Shown in pieces: positions 16,188-22,509 of a DNA stretch of 28,731 bases. Each line of letters begins with the position of its first letter. Within the stretch, counting starts at the first letter, position 1. The DNA comes from Thermoplasmata archaeon. Its GTDB lineage: Archaea > Thermoplasmatota > Thermoplasmata > Lutacidiplasmatales > UBA184. A program made the position numbers and the translations under genes. The stretch covers positions 1-28,731 of the forward strand of contig JASHSX010000074.1 of the NCBI GenBank assembly GCA_030040865.1. Reading direction: 5' to 3'. The notes under the pieces are model-generated. The model was not told the origin of the DNA and did not search any database. It saw nothing but the letters and a program-made list of their open reading frames with translations.

Positions 16188-17150
16188 TCACCGACCCGAG
16201 AGCCATCGATTTCGTCGAGCGGTCGTGGGCAAACTCCAAACGACCTCGTAGTATCGGTCGAGCAGTGGGTTCGGGATCGTCAGCGCCAGACTCGAGCCGC
16301 CTTGCCGTAGACCGCCCTGCCCCCAAGGGTCGGTGCGAATCCGTTCCAATCGGGCCTCCTCGCTCTCGTCCGTCCGCGTGAAGTCGTCCAGGAAGAGCAC
16401 ACGCACGTGCGCTCCGCGGATGGGATACCGGGTCGGGAGCATCACCTGTAATCGAAGCTGCGAATTGGGGGCGAACTGATACCGGAGGCGGGCACCTTGG
16501 CTCGGCACGAAAACCGGCTCTGATTCCCGTGCAGCATCCGGAGAGGCCAGCGTGCCTCGCCCGGTTCGGACCGAACGGACCGACATTCGGTACCAAGGAC
16601 TGCCGTCGACGGTGGAACTCAGTCGTACCCAAGAATTCGAATCGCTCAACAGCGGCTTCGCGAATTTGACAAAGAGCTTCGGGACGTACGTCGGCACGCT
16701 CTGGGCGGGTATCAAAGCGAGCTGGGCCGGGACCGACGACGCCCAGCTGATGCACCGGACCGGCGTCTCGAAGTCGAGCTCCACATGATCGAGTCGGCCG
16801 CGAACGACCCGAAACTCCTGGTGCGAGATCTCTCGGAAGCCGCCATCGGGGCGAATGAGGCGGCTGACGTCCATCCAGCGTACCTCGAGGCTCGCCCTCG
16901 GCGGCACCCGCTCGGGGTCCACGGCAGTGTACCGGTGGAATGGACTCACGTCGAGCTGACCCGACTGGACCAGTCGTCTCAGACGGCGGGCGGTCGTGGA
17001 CCGCGGGACGCGTCGCCACGCGAGGGCGGCGTCCACAATTTCCCGGAACCGGGCGCCCGGGTGGCTCCGAACGTGATGGAGCACGAACGACTCTATGACC
17101 ACCGGGCGCAATCGCGCCGCGGTCGGGGAGATCGACTCCGGCTCCGCCAT
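16188..17150 (-). CDS. Winged-helix DNA-binding protein with a C-terminal domain of unknown function
   Basis: A 320-residue protein. Residues 15-77 fit a winged helix-turn-helix: VVIESFVLHHVRSHPG (helix 1), FREIVDAALAW (helix 2), RSTTARRLRRLVQSGQLDVS (recognition helix and wing) and a final strand FHRYTAVDP. Residues 85-310 appear rich in beta strands and contain no motif I know. FLDDFTRTDESEEARLERIR (289-308 region) is the most charged part. No membrane segment is visible. It may be a transcription regulator with a ligand-sensing domain, but this is an inference. The ATG at 17150 lies about 36 nt from a CTTTAATC box. It is the neighbour of the gene-poor region and of the surface-protein gene, both in the same direction, so regulation of that gene is possible. 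Confidence 0.7.
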   Translation of the reverse strand: MAEPESISPTAARLRPVVIESFVLHHVRSHPGARFREIVDAALAWRRVPRSTTARRLRRLVQSGQLDVSPFHRYTAVDPERVPPRASLEVRWMDVSRLIRPDGGFREISHQEFRVVRGRLDHVELDFETPVRCISWASSVPAQLALIPAQSVPTYVPKLFVKFAKPLLSDSNSWVRLSSTVDGSPWYRMSVRSVRTGRGTLASPDAARESEPVFVPSQGARLRYQFAPNSQLRLQVMLPTRYPIRGAHVRVLFLDDFTRTDESEEARLERIRTDPWGQGGLRQGGSSLALTIPNPLLDRYYEVVWSLPTTARRNRWLSGR

Positions 17151-17181
17151 GAGCGTAGGGCCGACGTCCAGTCGGGCCGGT

Positions 17182-17189
17182 GATTAAAG
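17182..17189 (-). promoter_or_regulatory. TATA box of the winged-helix gene
   Basis: The minus strand reads CTTTAATC, centred about 36 nt upstream of the ATG at 17150. This predicts a leader of about 10 nt. Confidence 0.45.
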
Positions 17190-17273
17190 GGTCGCTCACG
17201 GGCTGCCCCGCCGATCGTCCAAGCGGGCCCTCCCTCCCCCGGGCTCACAGCGGACGGCCGCAGCGCCGGCGAG

Positions 17274-17287
17274 CGGTGACGTCACCG
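17274..17287. repeat. 14-bp perfect palindrome in a divergent intergenic region
   Basis: CGGTGACGTCACCG reads the same on both strands. It lies between the winged-helix gene (minus) and the PH-domain gene (plus), 88 nt from the TATA-like box of the latter. A dimeric DNA-binding protein could use such a site. The neighbouring winged-helix protein is one candidate. Confidence 0.4.
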
Positions 17288-17344
17288 AAGACGTCGCGCC
17301 CTTCGCAGTGACGCGTGACCCGCGCGCCTCCCCGAGCCGCGCGG

Positions 17345-17360
17345 CCCCCCGGGAGGGGGG
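17345..17360. repeat. C6/G6 inverted repeat before the PH-domain gene
   Basis: Six C residues and six G residues flank a GGGA centre, giving a very stable potential hairpin just upstream of the GGTTAAGAG box of the next gene. The surrounding 17220-17360 region is unusually GC-rich even for this genome. Confidence 0.35.
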
Positions 17361-17371
17361 TGGGTTCGAGG

Positions 17372-17378
17372 GTTAAGA
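17372..17378 (+). promoter_or_regulatory. TATA-like box of the PH-domain gene
   Basis: GTTAAGA, centred at 17375, is the only AT-rich patch before this gene. It predicts a transcript start near 17400, which would favour the GTG at 17414 or the ATG at 17453 over the first in-frame GTG at 17390. Confidence 0.35.
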
Positions 17379-17389
17379 GCAGTGGATGA

Positions 17390-18016
17390 GTGAAGAGGAA
17401 CGACGGCGGCCCCGTGACGACCCCTCCGATCTCGCATCTGATTTCGAACGGTATGGCCACCGCCGCGGGGCCATCGCTCGACGCGGCGGGTCGGTACCGG
17501 GACCGTGGCCGCTTTTCGGTCGCGGTCGTCGCGTTCTATGCGATCCTCACGGCGATCTTCATCTACGCCCTCCGCAGCAACTTCGGGTCGACGCTCGGAT
17601 GGGGCGTCATCGCCCTCGCCGCGACGCTCCTCTTCTTCCTCGTCCGGTACCTCTCGACGCGCTACGCGATCGACGACAGCTACCTCTACGCGTGGCGGAT
17701 CCTCGGAGGGGCCAAGGTGTCGCTCGACCGGGTGCGTCGTATCGAGTTCAGCTCGCTGCGCGATCTGAGCCCCGTCGGCTTCTTCGGTTCCTGGGGCTGG
17801 CGGGGACGGATGTGGAGCCCCCTGGTCGGCGCGTTCAACTCGATCCATACCGAGCCGAGCGGCCTCCTCGTCACCGCCGAGCCCGTCGCGATGTTCCTCT
17901 CTCCGCGCGACCCGTCCGCCTTCGCCCGGGAGCTCTCGCGACGCGTTCGGTCCTACTCGGGCCGGCTCGCCGTCGACGTCGGCGATCCCAGCGGCTCGGC
18001 GGCCCCCGCCGGCTGA
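17390..18016 (+). CDS. Membrane protein with a bacterial PH-like (bPH/DUF304-type) domain
   Basis: Up to 208 residues. Two adjacent membrane helices (about 43-62 and 69-87) are followed by a cytosolic segment, TRYAIDDSYLYAWRILGGAK then VSLDRVRRIEFSSL. This is the hallmark of YdbT/bPH-type domains, where a first strand pair is followed by a short helix and an IxYxxI-like strand. The later part, GLLVTAEPVAMFLSPRDPSAFARELSRRV, is the closing strand and C-terminal helix. Function is unknown; relatives are small envelope proteins. The exact start is uncertain (GTG 17390, GTG 17414 or ATG 17453); all give the same helices. The gene converges on the E1 fusion gene with 4 nt between stops. Confidence 0.7.
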   Translation: MKRNDGGPVTTPPISHLISNGMATAAGPSLDAAGRYRDRGRFSVAVVAFYAILTAIFIYALRSNFGSTLGWGVIALAATLLFFLVRYLSTRYAIDDSYLYAWRILGGAKVSLDRVRRIEFSSLRDLSPVGFFGSWGWRGRMWSPLVGAFNSIHTEPSGLLVTAEPVAMFLSPRDPSAFARELSRRVRSYSGRLAVDVGDPSGSAAPAG

Positions 18017-18020
18017 CCGG

Positions 18021-19502
18021 TCAGTACTTCGGGATGCTCGGGTCGACCTTGTCGGCCCAGGCGTTGATCCCGCCCTTCAAGCTCTTCACGTGCGAGAAGC
18101 CGAGCTCGATCAGCTGCCGGGCCGACTGTCCGGAGCGCTGACCGCTGCGGCAGTACAGCACGATCTCGCGCGCGCTCGTGAGTTCGTCGACGTGCTCGAG
18201 GAGCTCGCCCTTCGGGATGAGGCGCGCGCTCGAGAGGTGGCCGAGCGACCACTCGTCGGGCTCGCGCACGTCGATCACCAGCGGCGGCTCCCCGGAACGG
18301 AGCTCGGCGTCGAGGGCCTCCGGAGTGATCTCGGGCACGCCCGCGACGGGAGCGGCCCCGGCGGCCGGCACGCCGCAGAATGCCGGGTAGTCGATGAGCC
18401 CCTTCTGCGTCGCAGTGGGAGAGCAGAGGACGCAGGTCGGGTTCTTCGCGAGGTGCAGTTCCCGGAACTGGAGCGCGAGGGCGTCGTAGAGCAGCAGCCG
18501 GCCGATCAACGGATCGCCGATCCCGAGGGCGAGCTTGACCGTCTCGGTCGCCTGGAGGACCCCGATGAGCCCCGGAAGGACGCCCAGCACTCCCGCCTCC
18601 CCGCAGGACGGGGTCATGTCCGGAGGCGGAGGCTCCGGATACAGGCACCGATAGCAGGGTCCGCGCTTCGCGTCGAAGACGCTCACCTGCCCCTCGAAGC
18701 GGTAGATCGACCCGTAGACGTACGGCTTTCCGAGGAGGACCGCGGCGTCGCTCACCAGGTAGCGGGTCGGGAAGTTGTCCGTTCCGTCGACGATGATGTC
18801 GTAGGGCCGGAGGACGTCCATCGCGTTCTCGGCGGTGAGTCGGCCCGAGTGCGCCACGACCTCGATGCCCGGGTTCAGGGCCTCGAGTCTCCGTTTCGCG
18901 GTCTCGAGCTTCGAGTGACCGGCGTCGGCGGTCGTGTACAGTACCTGGCGCTGGAGGTTCGAGAGTTCGATCGCGTCGAAGTCGACGAGACCGATGTGCC
19001 CCACCCCCGCCGCGGCCAGGTAGAGCGCGGCCGGCGCGCCGAGCCCGCCGGCGCCGACGAGCAGCACCCGCGCGTCGCGCAACCGCTTCTGGCCGGCGAG
19101 CCCGACCTCGGGCAGCAGGATATGCCGACTGTACCGGAGCAGCTCGTCGCGGCCGAACGCGCGTCCGTCGGGCTCGGGGTTGCCCGCGGCCGGTGCCGTC
19201 GGCGCGGCGACGGACGGGGCGCCGGTGCCGCCGGCGATCGCCGGTACGATCGATACCACGTCGCCCTCGCTCACCGGGGTCTCGGCCCGCTTCAGGTTCC
19301 GGACGTCCTCGTCGTTGAGATACAGCGAGACGAAGTTCCGGAGCTGTCCTTCGGGGCTGTAGAGGTGGCGGCGGAGTCCGGGGTACTCGTCCGTCACGTG
19401 CTGGACCAGGGCGCCGACGGTGGGCCCCTCGGCCGGCACCTCTCCGCGACCGCCCGTCAGCGAGCGCAGCGGGGTGGGGATCCGGACCGTTGCCTTCGGC
19501 AT
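18021..19502 (-). CDS. Sulfur carrier-E1-rhodanese triple fusion (ThiS/MoaD + MoeB/ThiF + rhodanese)
   Basis: A 493-residue three-domain protein. Residues 1-92 form a ThiS/MoaD/CysO-like beta-grasp carrier ending in VVSIVPAIAGG, with the Gly-Gly at 91-92. A 24-residue Ala/Pro-rich linker follows. Residues 117-375 are an E1-like adenylyltransferase: RYSRHILLPEVG, ATP loop GAGGLGAP (150-157), ELSNLQRQ, DGTDNF (239-244), zinc cysteines 283/286 and 357/360, and Cys300 in TPSCGEAGVLG. Residues 390-493 are a rhodanese domain with active loop CRSGQRSG (Cys451). E1-rhodanese proteins such as MoeZ or Uba4/MOCS3 adenylate a carrier's Gly-Gly end and convert it to a thiocarboxylate. Here the Gly-Gly is internal, so it must be cut or attacked in the chain. 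The gene lies 25 nt after the JAMM gene, with a possible own TATA-like box. Confidence 0.93.
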   Translation of the reverse strand: MPKATVRIPTPLRSLTGGRGEVPAEGPTVGALVQHVTDEYPGLRRHLYSPEGQLRNFVSLYLNDEDVRNLKRAETPVSEGDVVSIVPAIAGGTGAPSVAAPTAPAAGNPEPDGRAFGRDELLRYSRHILLPEVGLAGQKRLRDARVLLVGAGGLGAPAALYLAAAGVGHIGLVDFDAIELSNLQRQVLYTTADAGHSKLETAKRRLEALNPGIEVVAHSGRLTAENAMDVLRPYDIIVDGTDNFPTRYLVSDAAVLLGKPYVYGSIYRFEGQVSVFDAKRGPCYRCLYPEPPPPDMTPSCGEAGVLGVLPGLIGVLQATETVKLALGIGDPLIGRLLLYDALALQFRELHLAKNPTCVLCSPTATQKGLIDYPAFCGVPAAGAAPVAGVPEITPEALDAELRSGEPPLVIDVREPDEWSLGHLSSARLIPKGELLEHVDELTSAREIVLYCRSGQRSGQSARQLIELGFSHVKSLKGGINAWADKVDPSIPKY

Positions 19503-19525
19503 CGCTCCTCTCCTAGCGTGACCCC

Positions 19526-19533
19526 ACTTAGGC
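19526..19533 (-). promoter_or_regulatory. TATA-like box before the triple-fusion gene
   Basis: The minus strand reads GCCTAAGT, centred 27 nt upstream of the ATG at 19502, and overlaps the stop codon of the JAMM gene. It could give the fusion gene its own leaderless transcript as well as read-through from sufR or cysM. Confidence 0.35.
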
Positions 19534-20007
19534 TCTTGGTATCCCGGGCGACACGGACGGGCCCGTCCGACCGGCGACCGTGAGCTCGACCGGCCGGAAC
19601 TCCGAGGAGGCTTCGTCGAGCTCGAACGCCCCGACCGCCGGAACCCCGTCCTTCGTAACCGACAGCACGACGTACGTGTACCACGGCCAGGCGTGGTTCC
19701 GGTCGAACTCCGACGGCCGCGCCGGGTGGTCGGGATGGGAATGATAGAACCCCACGACCGATCGCGGGGTTCCTTCGAGCCGTCGCTCGATCGCCAGGAT
19801 CTCGGACGGTGGGATCACGAACCGTCGCCTCCGCTCCCCTTCGACCTCGTTGGCGGCGGGCTCGACCGAGTCGATGGCCCGCCGGGGCGATCCGGCGGAA
19901 CGATCGTCAGCGCCGATCAGGAAACCGCAGCACTCGTCGGGATAGGTGGCGAGCGCGTGCCTCCGCATCTGCTCGAGCGCGTCCGGCGGGACGGTCACCC
20001 CGGTCAC
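19528..20007 (-). CDS. JAMM/MPN+ metalloprotease (Mec/CysO-cleaving type)
   Basis: A 159-residue single-domain JAMM protease. The zinc-binding and catalytic set is complete: Glu25 in the YPDECCGFLIG motif, then His89, His91, Ser99 and Asp102 in GFYHSHPDHPARPSEFD. The Glu-Cys-Cys-Gly-Phe-Leu start is typical of the bacterial Mec/RadC-unrelated JAB group. Mycobacterial Mec cuts the CysO-cysteine adduct to release cysteine, and QbsD and HcyD trim tails from carriers to expose Gly-Gly. The GTG at 20007 overlaps the cysteine synthase stop codon (shared GTGA), which fixes the start and shows translational coupling. An in-frame start 54 nt further upstream would lie deep inside the synthase gene. 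The preceding enzyme and the following carrier fusion point to the same pathway. Confidence 0.93.
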   Translation of the reverse strand: MTGVTVPPDALEQMRRHALATYPDECCGFLIGADDRSAGSPRRAIDSVEPAANEVEGERRRRFVIPPSEILAIERRLEGTPRSVVGFYHSHPDHPARPSEFDRNHAWPWYTYVVLSVTKDGVPAVGAFELDEASSEFRPVELTVAGRTGPSVSPGIPRA

Positions 20008-20972
20008 GGGGCATCCCCCGGTCGACCGTGACCCGCATCGGGCAGGACGGTCACCACGCACGACGTGATATTCCGGCGCCCGACCTCGAGAGCGACCGCC
20101 ACCGCCGCCGCGGCCGAGGCACCGACCGTCAGGCCCTCCTCCCGGGCGAGGCGCGCGCGCATGAGCTCGGCCGTTTCGGTCGCGATGCGCACGGTCTCGT
20201 CGACCACCCCGACGTCGTACGTCGAGGGACGGAGGGCGGTCGGAAGGTGTTTGAGGCCCTCCAGCCCGTGGAGGGGGCCGTCGGGCTCCACGCCGATCAC
20301 CCGGACGCTCGGGTTCCTCGATCGGAGGTACCGTCCTACGCCGGAGATCGTCCCCCCCGTTCCCACGCCCGCCACGAAGTGGGAGACCCGACCGTGGGTC
20401 GCCTCCCAGATCTCCGGTCCGGTGGTCCGGAAGTGGGCCTCGGGGTTGGCGCGGTTGTTGTACTGGTCCGCGTAGAAGTACCGGTCGGGGTAGCGCTCGG
20501 CCCGGCGCCGGGCCTCCTGCTGCGCGCCATCGGTGCCGTCGGCCGGATCGGTGAAGTCGACGAACGCCCCGAGCGCCCGGAGACGCTGCAGCCGCTCGGG
20601 ATGGACGTTACGCGGTACCACCAGCTCGACCCGAAATCCCAGGCGAGCCCCGAGGAACGCGAAGGCGACCGCGGTGTTGCCGCTCGAGGCGTCAAGGAGG
20701 GTCTTCGAAACGTCGAGCCGCCCGTCCGCGAGCGCGCTCCGGACGATCCCGAACGCGGCGCGGTCCTTCACCGATCCGGTCGGATTCAAGAACTCGGCCT
20801 TGGCCAACAGCTCGAACCCTCCGCCTGCCGCCGCTGAGAGTCGTCGGAGTGGGACGAGCGGGGTGTTCCCCACGGAACGGAGCAGCGCGTCGGACTCCCA
20901 ATCCTCCGTCGGCGATTGCCGTACCGGAGGAGGAGCTGCGGAAACTACCGCAGCGGGATCAGATGCGTACAT
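20004..20972 (-). CDS. cysM: PLP-dependent cysteine synthase, CysK/CysM family
   Basis: A 322-residue fold-type II PLP enzyme. Cofactor Lys69 is in NPTGSVKDRAA, the substrate loop is SSGNT (96-100), the phosphate-binding loop is GVGTGGT (202-208), and the final loop is EGLTVGASAAAAVAVAL. These enzymes replace the beta-substituent of O-acetylserine or O-phosphoserine by sulfur. With a JAMM protease and a carrier-E1-rhodanese gene following, a CysM-type role taking sulfur from a protein thiocarboxylate is the best guess. Cystathionine beta-synthase-like activity cannot be excluded. The ATG at 20972 overlaps the sufR end by 28 nt. No pyridoxal-site residue is missing. Whether the serine donor is O-phosphoserine cannot be read from what I see. 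Confidence 0.9.
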   Translation of the reverse strand: MYASDPAAVVSAAPPPVRQSPTEDWESDALLRSVGNTPLVPLRRLSAAAGGGFELLAKAEFLNPTGSVKDRAAFGIVRSALADGRLDVSKTLLDASSGNTAVAFAFLGARLGFRVELVVPRNVHPERLQRLRALGAFVDFTDPADGTDGAQQEARRRAERYPDRYFYADQYNNRANPEAHFRTTGPEIWEATHGRVSHFVAGVGTGGTISGVGRYLRSRNPSVRVIGVEPDGPLHGLEGLKHLPTALRPSTYDVGVVDETVRIATETAELMRARLAREEGLTVGASAAAAVAVALEVGRRNITSCVVTVLPDAGHGRPGDAP

Positions 20973-21604
20973 CGCATCCCTCCGCGGCCCATCGTCTCTT
21001 CGAGATCGACCCCGGTCTGGCCCAACAGGGCCTCCGTGAGGTGCTTGTCGAACACGTCGCAGAGCAGGTACGGATGCGAGAAGGCGCTGTGGCGGAAGAT
21101 GCAGTTCGTTCGGACGATGCGCAGCTGCCCCTCCCCGGTCTTCTCGATCGCGCACCGGAAGCCGAGGCGATTCAGGGCTCCCACGACCTGCTTCGCCCGC
21201 TCCTCGGGCGAGCCGCCCTTCGGGACCTCCTCGGTGACGGCCCGAGCCATCCGGACCGCGGCCTCCGCGAACAGGGCGCTCACGTACCCCTCCCCCTCCC
21301 GGTCGAGGAGCTCGTCGACGACGGAGTCGAGGATGAGGTCGTATTTCTTCGGGAACAGGTCCTGCCCGCGACCGGTCAGGGTGTAGCGCTTGCGCGGCCG
21401 ACCGACGCCCTCGCGCCGGAACGTGGGCACGACGAGTCCCCGCTCCTCCATGCGCGAGAGGTGGCCGCGCGCCGCGCTCTCTTGGATGCCGAGCTTCTTG
21501 GCGAGGTCCCGCGCCGTGCGCGGGGCGGCGGCGAGCTCCTCGAGGATCCGGCCTCGGGTGCCCTCGAGCGCCGTCTCCTCGCCGGCCGTCACTGCGCCGC
21601 GCAT
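20945..21604 (-). CDS. sufR: SufR-like Fe-S sensing transcription repressor
   Basis: A 219-residue protein. Residues 12-75 are a winged helix (GRILEELAAAPRTARDLAKK, then LGIQESAARGHLSRMEERGL and a basic wing GVGRPRKRYTLT). The C-terminal part has the cluster-ligand pattern of cyanobacterial SufR: Cys168 in RTNCIFRHSAF, Cys182 in HPYLLCDVFDKHL and Cys212 in GMRCTHLI, with His171 and His177 as possible extra ligands. SufR represses suf genes when it holds its cluster. The ATG at 21604 is back to back with sufC, and the shared 88-nt region holds two inverted repeats. This is the first gene of the cysM-JAMM-fusion run, which suggests that it also controls those genes. Confidence 0.87.
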   Translation of the reverse strand: MRGAVTAGEETALEGTRGRILEELAAAPRTARDLAKKLGIQESAARGHLSRMEERGLVVPTFRREGVGRPRKRYTLTGRGQDLFPKKYDLILDSVVDELLDREGEGYVSALFAEAAVRMARAVTEEVPKGGSPEERAKQVVGALNRLGFRCAIEKTGEGQLRIVRTNCIFRHSAFSHPYLLCDVFDKHLTEALLGQTGVDLEETMGRGGMRCTHLIPLR

Positions 21605-21618
21605 CGATCGCACCGAGC

Positions 21619-21632
21619 CTCCCCTACGGGAG
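21619..21632. repeat. Inverted repeat near the sufR transcript start
   Basis: CTCCC and GGGAG face each other around a 4-nt centre. The repeat lies between the sufR TATA-like box and its ATG, near the predicted transcript start, where a bound repressor could block its own gene. Confidence 0.4.
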
Positions 21633-21635
21633 TGC

Positions 21636-21645
21636 GGATTTAGAC
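21636..21645 (-). promoter_or_regulatory. TATA-like box of sufR
   Basis: The minus strand reads GTCTAAATCC, centred about 36 nt upstream of the sufR ATG. It predicts a leader of about 10 nt. Confidence 0.45.
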
Positions 21646-21656
21646 ACCGCGCCATG

Positions 21657-21665
21657 CTTAAATAA
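21657..21665 (+). promoter_or_regulatory. TATA box of the sufC-sufS unit
   Basis: CTTAAATAA, centred 32 nt upstream of the sufC ATG. It is the clearest AT box in the divergent sufR-sufC region and directly abuts the CGGTA/TACCG inverted repeat. Confidence 0.6.
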
Positions 21666-21683
21666 CGGTATCGGCTCGTACCG
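21666..21683. repeat. Candidate operator: 5-8-5 inverted repeat between the sufC TATA box and ATG
   Basis: CGGTA and TACCG are arranged around an 8-nt centre immediately after the sufC TATA box, over the predicted transcript start. This placement and an 18-bp dyad are what one expects for a dimeric repressor. The SufR-like protein encoded next door is the natural candidate. Confidence 0.5.
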
Positions 21684-21692
21684 CCGTTCTGT

Positions 21693-22475
21693 ATGGCGGG
21701 CGAAGCGACGAGCCACCGATTGGACGTGAAGGACCTTCGCGTGGAGGTCGCCGGCAAGGAGATCCTGAAGGGGGTCACGCTGACGCTCTCGAGCGGCGAG
21801 CTCACGGCGCTCATGGGCCCGAACGGCTCCGGGAAGAGCACGCTCGCCTACGCGCTGATGGGCCACCCCAAGTACAAAGTGACGCACGGAACGGCGACGA
21901 TCGACGGGCAGGACCTGCTCAAAATGACCGTCGACAAGCGCTCGCGCGCCGGCCTGTTCCTCGGATTCCAGTACCCGCAGGAGGTCTCGGGGCTCTCTCT
22001 CTCGAAGTTCCTCTGGACCGCCTATATGCAGCGCCACACGGAGAAGACCGCGAACGTGAAGGAGTACGACGCGACCCTGAAGCAGCACCTGACCGACGTC
22101 GGGATGGAGGAGAACCTCCTCAAGCGGTCGCTCAACGAGGGGTTCTCGGGCGGCGAGAAGAAGCGCGTCGAGGTGCTCCAGATGACGACGCTCGCTCCCT
22201 TGTTCTCGATCCTCGACGAGCCCGACTCGGGACTCGACATCGACGCCGTGCGCGCGGTCGGCGAAGCGGTCGCGAAGTTCCACCGGGAGCAGGGCGACCG
22301 CTGCGGGTTCCTCGTGATCACGCACTACCAACGGATCCTCAAGTACCTGCGACCGGACCGGGTGCACGTCATGGTCGACGGAGTGATCGCCCTCTCGGGA
22401 GGCCGCGAGCTCGCGGAGGAGCTCGAGGCGAAGGGATACGACTTCGTCAAGGTCGGGGTCCCCGGCGCGGCGTAG
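21693..22475 (+). CDS. sufC: Fe-S cluster assembly ATPase SufC
   Basis: SufC is the soluble ABC-type ATPase of the SufBCD scaffold. Over 260 residues it shows Walker A GPNGSGKST (42-50), the Q-loop at Gln93 in GFQYPQEVSG (a typical SufC loop), signature SGGEKKR (152-158), Walker B SILDEPDSGLDID (172-184) and the His switch at His211 in VITHYQR. EGFSGGEKKRVEVLQM is almost invariant in the family, and GLDIDAVRAV is specific to SufC. The ATG at 21693 is supported by the TATA box 32 nt upstream. sufS follows after 34 nt and is probably in the same transcript. Confidence 0.97.
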   Translation: MAGEATSHRLDVKDLRVEVAGKEILKGVTLTLSSGELTALMGPNGSGKSTLAYALMGHPKYKVTHGTATIDGQDLLKMTVDKRSRAGLFLGFQYPQEVSGLSLSKFLWTAYMQRHTEKTANVKEYDATLKQHLTDVGMEENLLKRSLNEGFSGGEKKRVEVLQMTTLAPLFSILDEPDSGLDIDAVRAVGEAVAKFHREQGDRCGFLVITHYQRILKYLRPDRVHVMVDGVIALSGGRELAEELEAKGYDFVKVGVPGAA

Positions 22476-22509
22476 GCGGGACGCGAACCCGCGACGCGAG
22501 AGTCCCACG

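Noticed and set aside
16140..16200. tRNA-like GGGTTCACCGACCC segment
   Set aside because: It resembles a T-arm, but the stem is only three pairs and no acceptor, D or anticodon arm can be drawn around it.
15775..16251. 158-codon plus-strand frame in the gene-poor region
   Set aside because: No motif, strongly biased Pro/Arg/Ser/Gly composition, and it runs into the end of the winged-helix gene. It could be chance in GC-rich DNA.
16006..17199. 397-codon minus-strand frame overlapping the winged-helix gene
   Set aside because: The other minus frame (320 codons) has a recognisable winged helix and a TATA-supported ATG. This one is arginine- and proline-rich with no domain.
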